Shown here one piece after another: positions 7,994-13,399 of a stretch of 13,399 bases of DNA (its first letter is position 1; the number at the start of each line of letters is the position of its first letter). Source of the DNA: Pseudomonadota bacterium (GTDB lineage: Bacteria; Pseudomonadota; Gammaproteobacteria; Pseudomonadales; Pseudohongiellaceae); contig JADFOC010000020.1 in assembly GCA_022563075.1 (NCBI GenBank), positions 1-13,399 on the forward strand, in the 5' to 3' direction. The translations under genes were made by a program, and so were the position numbers. Below the pieces are notes generated by a model. The model searched no databases. It saw only the letters and a list, made by a program, of their open reading frames with translations, and was not told where the DNA came from.

Positions 7994-8110
7994 ATGAAAG
8001 TCAGAGCTTCAGTAAAAAAGATTTGCAGAAACTGTAAAATCATAAAGCGCAAAGGTGTGGTGAGAGTAATTTGTAAGTCTGAACCCCGTCACAAACAACG
8101 ACAGGGTTAG
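7994..8110 (+). CDS. rpmJ: Large-subunit ribosomal protein L36 (bL36), zinc-binding form
   Basis: The frame ATG 7994 to TAG 8108-8110 encodes 38 residues starting [20 protein letters not shown]. Cys11, Cys14, Cys27 and His33 form the zinc ribbon of the canonical zinc-containing L36. L36 is the smallest 50S protein and binds 23S rRNA near the L6/L16 area. A purine-rich CGGAGAG a few bases before the start is a good ribosome binding site. It closes the spc operon, 38 bases after secY, as in E. coli. Confidence 0.96.
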   Translation: MKVRASVKKICRNCKIIKRKGVVRVICKSEPRHKQRQG

Positions 8111-8150
8111 GCAATCTAGTAAGTTAGTAGAGAAATAACGGAGTAATTCT

Positions 8151-8507
8151 ATGGCACGTATTGCCGGGGTTAACATACCAGACAACAAGCATATCGTAAT
8201 ATCTTTACGCTATGTGTATGGCATCGGTCCGACTACCGCCCATGCAATTTGTGACAAGACTGGCATCAAGCCCTCAACTAAAATCAGTGATCTGAGCCCC
8301 GAAGAACTGGACAGCGTTCGTGCCGAAGTGGCTAAGGTTCCGACAGAAGGTGATTTGCGACGGGATGTCTCAATGAATATCAAGCGATTGATGGATCTCG
8401 GTTGTAACCGCGGGATTCGTCATCGACGCTCGTTACCGGTGAGAGGTCAGCGGACTAAGACTAACGCCCGAACCAGAAAAGGGCCTCGTAAGCCAATTAG
8501 AAGGTAA
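8151..8507 (+). CDS. rpsM: Small-subunit ribosomal protein S13 (uS13)
   Basis: The 118-residue product starts [19 protein letters not shown] and has [14 protein letters not shown] (about 22-35). The C-terminal basic extension has the signature [20 protein letters not shown] and ends GPRKPIRR. S13 sits in the head of the 30S subunit, contacts L5 across the subunit interface and contacts P-site tRNA. GGAG (8140-8143) is 7 bases before the ATG. In E. coli a pseudoknot in the leader before rpsM is bound by S4. Here only 40 bases separate rpmJ and rpsM, and I do not see that structure. Confidence 0.98.
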   Translation: MARIAGVNIPDNKHIVISLRYVYGIGPTTAHAICDKTGIKPSTKISDLSPEELDSVRAEVAKVPTEGDLRRDVSMNIKRLMDLGCNRGIRHRRSLPVRGQRTKTNARTRKGPRKPIRR

Positions 8508-8574
8508 ACAGTACTCGTGACGCTTCGGTTAAAGATTGACCAGCTAGCGATCTGAGAGAAAGATGGAATAATTT

Positions 8575-8970
8575 ATGGCCAAGCCAGCAACTAAATCGAC
8601 CAAGAAGAAAACGCGAACCGCCGTGATTGATGGTATTGCATGTATTCACGCGTCCTTTAACAACACCATCATTACGATTACTGATCGACAGGGTAATACA
8701 CTTAGTTGGGCAACTGCCGGTGGATCTGGTTTCAGGGGATCGAGGAAAAGTACGCCATTCGCAGCTCAGGTGGCTGCAGAGAAAGCCGGCAAGTCCGCGA
8801 TCGAACTGTATGGCTTGAAAAACCTTGACGTAAGAGTTAACGGACCTGGTCCGGGTCGTGAGTCAGCTATAAGAGCCCTGAATGGTTGTGGCTTGAAGGT
8901 GAGCAACATCACGGACGTAACACCAATCCCGCACAATGGTTGTCGACCGCCAAAGAGGCGGCGAGTGTAA
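8575..8970 (+). CDS. rpsK: Small-subunit ribosomal protein S11 (uS11)
   Basis: The 131-residue product (E. coli 129) has [19 protein letters not shown] (about 22-40), [17 protein letters not shown], and the C-terminal signature [19 protein letters not shown]11 lies on the 30S platform at the E site, by the Shine-Dalgarno helix. Its own ribosome binding site is weak (TGGA before the ATG). The 67-base spacer from rpsM contains a small hairpin, GGTTAA (8527-8532) with TTGACC (8536-8541), including one G-T pair. Confidence 0.98.
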   Translation: MAKPATKSTKKKTRTAVIDGIACIHASFNNTIITITDRQGNTLSWATAGGSGFRGSRKSTPFAAQVAAEKAGKSAIELYGLKNLDVRVNGPGPGRESAIRALNGCGLKVSNITDVTPIPHNGCRPPKRRRV

Positions 8971-8984
8971 ACAATATTGAAACG

Positions 8985-9053
8985 GGGACAAAGTAAAATT
9001 TCTTACAGATTAAGTTGCAACTAATCGACTTGACCAATTTTTACTCTGATCCC
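8985..9053 (+). promoter_or_regulatory. Nested stem structure in the rpsK-rpsD spacer
   Basis: The 100 bases between rpsK and rpsD hold two nested inverted repeats. The outer arms are GGGACAAAGTAAAATT (8985-9000) and AATTTTTACTCTGATCCC (9036-9053), pairing at about 14 positions with a mismatch and bulges. The inner one, 9008-9026, has GATTA and TAATC arms, one bulged A, and a central GTTGCAAC palindrome. The structure ends 5 bases before the rpsD Shine-Dalgarno AGGAG (9059-9063). No T-run follows, so it is not an intrinsic terminator. It could modulate rpsD translation or RNA processing. S4 autoregulates the alpha operon in E. coli, but from a site before rpsM; a role for S4 here is speculation. 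Confidence 0.5.
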
Positions 9054-9070
9054 ATATCAGGAGATAAATT

Positions 9071-9694
9071 ATGGCCCGTTATTTAGGCCCAACATGTAAG
9101 CTTTCTCGGCGCGAAGGAACCGATCTGTTCCTGAAGAGCGGTGTCCGTCCGATTGATAGCAAGTGCAAGACAGATACCGTGCCAGGTCAACAGAGTAGTC
9201 AGCGTCGTGGGCGCTTGTCTGACTATGGTGTGCAACTTCGCGAAAAGCAAAAAGTCAGACGAACTTACGGTGTATTGGAAAAACAATTCCGTGGTTACTA
9301 CAAAGAAGCGGCACGTTTGAAAGGGGCAACGGGTGAGAACCTTTTGCAGTTGCTGGAGTGTCGTCTGGACAACGTTGTTTATCGAATGGGATTTGGTTCA
9401 ACTCGTGCTGAGTCTCGGCAATTGGTCTCTCATAAATCTATTACTGTTAATGGTAAAGTTGTAAACATTCCTTCTTACCAGGTAGCAGAAGGTGATGCTA
9501 TCGCCATAAGACAGAAAGCCAAAGAACAGCTAAGAATCAAATCTGCATTGGAATTAGCTGGACAACGCAACCCGATCGATTGGGTCTCTGTGGATCAAAA
9601 CAAATTGGAAGGCCAGTTTATGCGCAAGCCAGAACGAGCCGATTTGTCTGCGGATATCAATGAGAATTTAATCGTCGAGCTTTATTCCAAGTAG
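9071..9694 (+). CDS. rpsD: Small-subunit ribosomal protein S4 (uS4)
   Basis: The 207-residue product (E. coli 206) starts [20 protein letters not shown]. It has the block [20 protein letters not shown] (47-66) and the S4 RNA-binding domain at about 97-160, with [20 protein letters not shown] and [13 protein letters not shown]. It ends [14 protein letters not shown]. It is the zinc-free type, with no N-terminal Cys cluster. S4 nucleates 30S assembly, lines the mRNA entry tunnel, and in E. coli represses the alpha operon. A strong AGGAG (9059-9063) is 7 bases before the ATG. The unusually long structured spacer upstream is listed separately. Confidence 0.98.
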   Translation: MARYLGPTCKLSRREGTDLFLKSGVRPIDSKCKTDTVPGQQSSQRRGRLSDYGVQLREKQKVRRTYGVLEKQFRGYYKEAARLKGATGENLLQLLECRLDNVVYRMGFGSTRAESRQLVSHKSITVNGKVVNIPSYQVAEGDAIAIRQKAKEQLRIKSALELAGQRNPIDWVSVDQNKLEGQFMRKPERADLSADINENLIVELYSK

Positions 9695-9722
9695 GGAATT
9701 AGTCACACATAGGGTGGATTGC

Positions 9723-10721
9723 ATGCAAATATCTTTATCAGACTTTTTAACACCACAAGTGATACACGTTGATGAATTCGACAAGTGTCATTCCAGAGTG
9801 GTTTTGGAGCCGCTAGAACGAGGCTTTGGACACACGCTGGGAAATGCCTTGCGTCGAATTTTACTTTCATCAATGCCTGGTTGTGCTGTCGAAGAGGTTG
9901 AAATTGACGGTGTTGTTCATGAGTACAGCACTATAGAAGGCGTAAGAGAAGATGTAATCGAAATACTTCTTAATCTTAAAGGCGTTGCCATCATCTTGAA
10001 TAACAAGGATGAGGTCGTTTTAAACTTGTCCAAGAAAGGATCAGGCACAGTAACAGCAGCTGATATCGCTGAAGATCATGATGTGGAAATCATTAATCCT
10101 GATCATGTCATTGCCAATTTGAACAACAATGGTGAACTTAATATGCGACTCACCATACGTAAAGGTCGAGGGTACTCACCTGCAGATAGCAGGGTCAGTG
10201 ATGACGACGAAACCCGTGCGGTTGGTAAATTATTGCTAGATGCATCATATAGTCCGGTGGTGAGAATGTCCTACTCAGTTGAAAATGCTCGAGTCGAACA
10301 ACGCACTGACTTGGACAAGTTGATTATAGATCTGGAAACTAATGGCACAATCGATCCGGAAGAATCCATTCGTCGGGCTGCCACAATATTGCAGCATCAA
10401 CTTAGAGTATTCGTAGATCTGCAAAGCGAAATAATCGCAGAGCCTGAAGAGCATGAAGATGAAATCGATCCAATCTTGCTGCGACCGGTAGACGATCTGG
10501 AATTGACTGTTCGCTCGGCTAATTGCTTGAAGGCAGAAGACATATATTACATTGGCGATTTGATCCAGCGCACTGAAGTTGAGCTGTTGAAGACACCGAA
10601 TCTGGGTAAAAAATCTCTGACCGAGATCAAGGACGTCTTGGCTACTCGAGGTCTTTCACTTGGTCTGCGCCTGGAAAATTGGCCACCATCCAGTCTTAAA
10701 TCTGATGATAGAGCAGCCTAG
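9723..10721 (+). CDS. rpoA: RNA polymerase alpha subunit
   Basis: The 332-residue product starts at ATG 9723 (MQISLSDFL, as E. coli MQGSVTEFL). The GTG at 9714 would add three residues and is inside the ribosome binding site AGGGTGG (9711-9717). The N-terminal dimerisation domain has [20 protein letters not shown] (31-50), including the two Arg of the family. An acidic linker ([10 protein letters not shown], 240-249) follows. The C-terminal domain has [13 protein letters not shown] (261-273), with Arg264 matching E. coli Arg265 that binds UP-element DNA and contacts CRP, and [20 protein letters not shown] (291-310). Alpha nucleates polymerase assembly. Confidence 0.98.
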   Translation: MQISLSDFLTPQVIHVDEFDKCHSRVVLEPLERGFGHTLGNALRRILLSSMPGCAVEEVEIDGVVHEYSTIEGVREDVIEILLNLKGVAIILNNKDEVVLNLSKKGSGTVTAADIAEDHDVEIINPDHVIANLNNNGELNMRLTIRKGRGYSPADSRVSDDDETRAVGKLLLDASYSPVVRMSYSVENARVEQRTDLDKLIIDLETNGTIDPEESIRRAATILQHQLRVFVDLQSEIIAEPEEHEDEIDPILLRPVDDLELTVRSANCLKAEDIYYIGDLIQRTEVELLKTPNLGKKSLTEIKDVLATRGLSLGLRLENWPPSSLKSDDRAA

Positions 10722-10762
10722 CTAAAGAGACTAGAAGGCTGGAATAAACAGGGTATAGAGTT

Positions 10763-11170
10763 ATGCGTCATCGACACAGCGGTCGCCAACTAAATCGCAA
10801 TAGTTCGCACCGATCAGCTATGTTCCGGAATATGACTTCGTCATTGGTCGAACATGAAATCATCAAGACTACTTTGGCCAAAGCCAAGGAGTTACGAGGA
10901 GTTGCGGAGCCACTGATTACCTTAGCGAAGAAAGACAGCGTAGCAAACAGGCGGCTTGCGTTCAATCGTACGCGAAATAAGGCAACAGTGGGCAAGTTAT
11001 TTAATGAGTTAGGTCCGCGCTATGCGGATCGCCCCGGTGGTTATATTCGCATCTTAAAATGCGGTGAGCGCACTGGGGATAAGGCCCCAATGGCTTATGT
11101 GGAATTAGTCGATCGCCCACGCCAGGACAGTGATGACATTGACGAAAAACCGGAATCATCAGAAGAATAA
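10763..11170 (+). CDS. rplQ: Large-subunit ribosomal protein L17 (bL17) with a short acidic tail
   Basis: The 135-residue product starts [20 protein letters not shown], the L17 signature. It contains [32 protein letters not shown] and the C-terminal [20 protein letters not shown]. The core ends at about YVELVDRP. The rest, [16 protein letters not shown], is a 16-residue mostly acidic tail that makes it 8 residues longer than E. coli L17 (127). L17 lies near the polypeptide exit on the 50S subunit. It is the last gene of the alpha operon; AGGG (10750-10753) is 9 bases upstream, and an intrinsic terminator follows 29 bases after the stop. Confidence 0.97.
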   Translation: MRHRHSGRQLNRNSSHRSAMFRNMTSSLVEHEIIKTTLAKAKELRGVAEPLITLAKKDSVANRRLAFNRTRNKATVGKLFNELGPRYADRPGGYIRILKCGERTGDKAPMAYVELVDRPRQDSDDIDEKPESSEE

Positions 11171-11199
11171 GCTGTTCTGTCACCACAGAGTGAATTAGG

Positions 11200-11224
11200 A
11201 AAGCCGGGTTGTACTCGGCTTTTT
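11200..11224 (+). terminator. Intrinsic terminator of the alpha operon
   Basis: The arms AAAGCCGGGT (11200-11209) and ACTCGGCTTT (11213-11222) form a 10-base-pair stem with one G-T pair and a TGT loop. The right arm runs into five consecutive T (11220-11224). It lies 29 bases after the rplQ stop and separates the ribosomal cluster from the downstream aminotransferase gene, which therefore probably has its own promoter. A second weak hairpin (TCTGT 11176-11180 with ACAGA 11185-11189) precedes it. Confidence 0.85.
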
Positions 11225-11305
11225 CATTAATGGAAATTCAATCAGCGAAGAGGGAAAAATCTGTTCGGCAATAGCAGTCGCCGGCAGTTGTCAGAGTTTT
11301 TTACG

Positions 11306-11318
11306 CTGGCCTCGCCAG
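11306..11318. repeat. Small perfect hairpin upstream of the aminotransferase gene
   Basis: CTGGC (11306-11310) and GCCAG (11314-11318) flank CTC, with a run of six T just before it (11297-11302). On neither strand does a T-run follow the stem, so it is not a terminator. It sits in the 130-base spacer (11225-11354) before the aminotransferase gene. I could not find a convincing sigma-70 promoter there; TAATTA at 11333-11338 is an AT-rich possibility without a good -35. Confidence 0.4.
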
Positions 11319-11354
11319 GCTCCAATCCCGTCTAATTAAAAAAATGGAAAAATA

Positions 11355-12533
11355 ATGATCAATTCGTTTCATCCCCCGGTTCGCACGCTCATGGGTCCAG
11401 GCCCTTCCGATGTAAATCCTCGAATATTGGAAGCGCTGTCTCGACCAACCATCGGCCATTTGGATCCAGCATTTATTGAAATGATGGATGAAACTAAGGT
11501 GCTGCTGCAGTATGCCTTTCAGACCAGCAACAAACTAACACTGCCAATCTCTGCTCCAGGTTCTGCTGGCATGGAGACTGTATTTGTCAATTTACTGGAG
11601 CCAGGCGACAAAGTGATCGTCTGCCAGAATGGTGTGTTTGGTGGTCGCATGCAAGAAAACGTAGAGCGCTGTGGTGCGATAGCTATTATGGTAGAGGACG
11701 AGTGGGGAACTACTGTAGATGTGAACAAGGTCGAGCAGGCATTGAAAGACAATCCCGACACAAAAGCCCTCGCCTTCGTCCATGCAGAAACATCAACCGG
11801 TGTTCGTAGCGATGTCGAAACCTTGTGCGCGCTGGCCAGAAAGTTTGATTGTTTGTCGATTGTGGACGCGGTGACTTCTCTGGGTGGGATAGAGCTTAGA
11901 GTGGATGATTGGGGCATAGATGCAATTTATTCCGGCACTCAAAAATGTCTCTCCTGTGTTCCGGGTTTATCGCCTGTCAGTTTTTCAGAACGAGCTGCAG
12001 AAGTCATTCGAGACCGAAACAGCAAAGTACAGAGTTGGTTTCTCGATCTAAATCTTGTCATGGGGTATTGGGGGTCCGAAGCTAAAAGATCCTATCATCA
12101 TACGGCTCCAGTTAATTCGTTGTACGCATTACATGAATCCCTCATCATATTGAAAGAAGAGGGATTAGAGAATGCATGGCTAAGGCACGAGTTAAACTAT
12201 CGAGCTTTTGCTGCTGGAATAGAATCAATTGGTTTATCTTTTGTGGTCGATGCAGAGTATCGTCTTCCGCAATTAAACGCAGTATCGTTTCCTGATTCGG
12301 TCGATGACGCGACGGTGCGATCTGCATTACTAAATAATTACAGCCTCGAGATCGGTGCCGGTTTAGGCACTCTAGCGGGTCGCGTGTGGCGTATTGGTTT
12401 GATGGGCTACGCCAGTAACAAGAAAAATGTATTGTTCTGCTTGTCTGCCTTGGCTAATGTGCTTTCCAGTACGGGTCTACAGGTTGATGCCAGTAAGGCT
12501 GTCGCTGCCGCCGAGGCCATCTATTCGGTTTGA
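11355..12533 (+). CDS. PLP-dependent alanine/serine-glyoxylate aminotransferase family protein (class V)
   Basis: This 392-residue protein belongs to the class V, AGXT/PucG-like aminotransferases, which move an amino group from alanine or serine to glyoxylate or pyruvate using pyridoxal phosphate. Evidence: the N-terminal LMGPGPSDVNPRILEAL (12-28), GSAGMETVFVNLLEPGD (69-85), HAETSTG (143-149), Asp171 in VDAVTSLGG expected to bind the PLP ring nitrogen, Lys197 in YSGTQKCLS as the Schiff-base lysine, YHHTAPVNSLYALHE (247-261), and Arg346 in VWRIGLMG, expected to bind the substrate carboxylate. All key residues are present, so it should be active in the cytosol. Exact substrates (alanine-glyoxylate, serine-glyoxylate or serine-pyruvate) cannot be told. 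The ATG at 11355 overlaps the stop of a 3-codon frame. It sits behind a terminator, apart from the ribosomal cluster. Confidence 0.9.
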   Translation: MINSFHPPVRTLMGPGPSDVNPRILEALSRPTIGHLDPAFIEMMDETKVLLQYAFQTSNKLTLPISAPGSAGMETVFVNLLEPGDKVIVCQNGVFGGRMQENVERCGAIAIMVEDEWGTTVDVNKVEQALKDNPDTKALAFVHAETSTGVRSDVETLCALARKFDCLSIVDAVTSLGGIELRVDDWGIDAIYSGTQKCLSCVPGLSPVSFSERAAEVIRDRNSKVQSWFLDLNLVMGYWGSEAKRSYHHTAPVNSLYALHESLIILKEEGLENAWLRHELNYRAFAAGIESIGLSFVVDAEYRLPQLNAVSFPDSVDDATVRSALLNNYSLEIGAGLGTLAGRVWRIGLMGYASNKKNVLFCLSALANVLSSTGLQVDASKAVAAAEAIYSV

Positions 12534-12847
12534 TAGTTTTATTGTGGTGACCCTGGTCGAGGTTCAGCGCCTTCAACTAAATAGAGCAATCAGTCACGCA
12601 GACAAGCCCTCAGTTAAGAAATATAAGGGACGCTGAAGTAGTGGCATCGAATAACTTACAAATTGTAGAGGTATTCAATACCTGCTAGAGTAACCAGTCG
12701 AAAAGAGATTGTAGCGATCGTACTTTGTGAGGATAAAGTATTGATAAATAAAGGTAATATATTGAATCTGAGTCCCATAGCCGCTGTTACCACCGGTACC
12801 AAACAGCTAGGCTAGGATTCATAAGATTCAGCAGCCAGAGGCTAGCT
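12534..12847. other. 314-base non-coding stretch with several dyads
   Basis: No gene is supported here. A short plus-strand frame extending to 12636 begins inside the aminotransferase gene and shows no family features. No intrinsic terminator for the aminotransferase gene was found. The stretch is AT-rich around 12720-12765. It holds a perfect dyad at 12669-12683, an inverted repeat GCTGTT (12783-12788) / AACAGC (12802-12807) enclosing a GGTACC palindrome, and a wider pair GAATCT (12764-12769) / AGATTC (12824-12829). These last two could form a leader structure before the gene at 12848. Confidence 0.6.
12663..12691 (+). promoter_or_regulatory. Possible promoter with a dyad in its spacer
   Basis: TTGTAG (12663-12668) and TAGAGT (12686-12691) are 17 bases apart and resemble weak -35 and -10 boxes (3 of 6 and 4 of 6 matches to consensus). 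The spacer holds the perfect inverted repeat AGGTATT-C-AATACCT (12669-12683). A dyad in this place would suit a regulator acting on the promoter. The boxes are poor and the gap to the gene at 12848 is about 150 bases, so this is only a candidate. Confidence 0.22.
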
Positions 12848-13399
12848 ATGCAAGCAGACACTGCCGTTGCGGTTGAAGTAACCGAAGAAGAAGTGCATCC
12901 ACCAGAACCCCCCAAGCTGAAGATCGATCTGCAGCCGCCGCCTTTTTCTGAAGTTAATGACGGTCCGGAATACGCCAAATCCTCCGTTACCATCGAACTG
13001 AATAACAGCACCCGCACCAAGGGTAAGCTGCTGCAATTCGATTCAACCGCAGAAGTTATCAGCATCCTCGAACCCCGTGCGGCGGTGCCAACAGTTATCG
13101 ACATGAGCAGCATTAAATTTATGCGTTTAGAAAAACCTTATCAATTAGTTCTGCATGCTTCTGGCTCGGGAGAAATGCACCCCGGAATTGATGTTGAAAC
13201 CGATGCGCGAACCTTTGAGGTCTTCTTCAAGGATCGAACCGAGATTTCCGGTAAGACCTATGGAACGAGGAATGATAAAAATGGTGTGCACCTGTATGAG
13301 CAAACCAAAGTAGGGCGCAAATGGCGGTATTGCACACATCTATTTGTCGCCAAGGCCGCCATTGAAAATCACGTTATTGGCGGCCAGATCGGTGACATG
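12848..13399 (+). CDS. Unfinished gene; possible N-terminal part of a GspE/PulE-type ATPase
   Basis: The frame from ATG 12848 is open for 184 codons to the right edge; AGAGG (12837-12841) is 6 bases upstream, and the nearest upstream in-frame stop is at 12755. The N-terminus is acidic and proline-rich (EVHPPEPPKLKIDLQPPPF, residues 15-33). A beta-rich region follows with SSVTIELNNSTRTKGKLLQF (45-64), SSIKFMRLEKPYQLVL and FEVFFKDRTEISGKTYG. No signal peptide or membrane segment is visible. The last residues, IGGQIGDM, look like the start of the GspE/PilB N-terminal (MshEN-like) domain, and I recall GspE/PulE-family ATPases with a similar leading domain. That is a memory-based inference, not proof. 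It could also be another two-domain protein with a PilZ-like or unknown front domain. Confidence 0.7.
   Translation, partial: MQADTAVAVEVTEEEVHPPEPPKLKIDLQPPPFSEVNDGPEYAKSSVTIELNNSTRTKGKLLQFDSTAEVISILEPRAAVPTVIDMSSIKFMRLEKPYQLVLHASGSGEMHPGIDVETDARTFEVFFKDRTEISGKTYGTRNDKNGVHLYEQTKVGRKWRYCTHLFVAKAAIENHVIGGQIGDM

Noticed and set aside
8111..8150. S4-binding pseudoknot before rpsM, as in E. coli
   Set aside because: Only 40 bases are available and no comparable pairing could be found.
9714..9722. GTG start for rpoA adding MDC
   Set aside because: These bases form the ribosome binding site for the ATG at 9723, which yields the usual RpoA N-terminus.
11306..11318. Hairpin considered as a second terminator
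   Set aside because: The T-run precedes rather than follows the stem on the plus strand, and the minus strand has no T-run after it either.
11519..11917. Minus-strand 132-codon open frame inside the aminotransferase gene
   Set aside because: It lies wholly within a clearly coding gene with all catalytic residues intact on the plus strand, and shows no domain features of its own.
12427..12636. Plus-strand 69-codon frame crossing the end of the aminotransferase gene
   Set aside because: Starts inside a real gene in another frame, no ribosome binding site, no recognisable family; treated as a shadow.
1..13399. Mobile elements, CRISPR arrays, tRNA or rRNA genes, toxin or defence genes
   Set aside because: No transposase, direct-repeat array, structural RNA sequence or defence-type gene was found on either strand; this is mostly core, conserved gene content.

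Overview
The window holds most of the S10 - spc - alpha ribosomal protein supercluster of a gammaproteobacterium, followed by a metabolic gene and the start of a further gene. The gammaproteobacterial assignment is an inference. It rests on the gene order (rpsS-rplV-rpsC-rplP-rpmC-rpsQ / rplN-rplX-rplE-rpsN-rpsH-rplF-rplR-rpsE-rpmD-rplO-secY-rpmJ / rpsM-rpsK-rpsD-rpoA-rplQ) and on protein cores that match the Escherichia coli proteins in length and motif, including the 101-residue S14 and the RpoA C-terminal domain. The genus cannot be told from the sequence.

Layout: 1-2054 is the 3' part of the S10 operon, starting inside rpsS. A 71-base gap with two small hairpins separates it from the spc operon (2126-8110), which ends with secY and rpmJ. 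The alpha operon follows (8151-11170), with rpoA, and closes at a clear intrinsic terminator at 11200-11224. Then come a PLP-dependent alanine/serine-glyoxylate aminotransferase gene (11355-12533), a 314-base non-coding stretch with several dyads, and the N-terminal 184 codons of an unfinished gene (12848 to the right edge). That last product may be the front of a GspE/PulE-type ATPase, which is tentative.

The first three blocks work as one machine: they encode ribosomal subunit proteins, the SecY translocon channel and the RNA polymerase alpha subunit. Genes are tightly packed, with short spacers, stop/start overlaps (rplP-rpmC, rplE-rpsN) and mostly recognisable Shine-Dalgarno sequences.

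The unusual content is modest. Ribosomal protein L5 carries a 91-residue Ala/Glu/Asp-rich C-terminal tail after a complete 179-residue core. L15 carries a 52-residue tail (Lys-rich, then acidic), and L17 has a short acidic tail. The 100-base rpsK-rpsD spacer can fold into a nested stem just before the rpsD ribosome binding site. The rplE start codon may sit in a hairpin loop at the place where S8 autoregulates the E. coli spc operon. I see no mobile element, CRISPR array, tRNA, rRNA or defence system, so I do not claim a new multi-gene system here.
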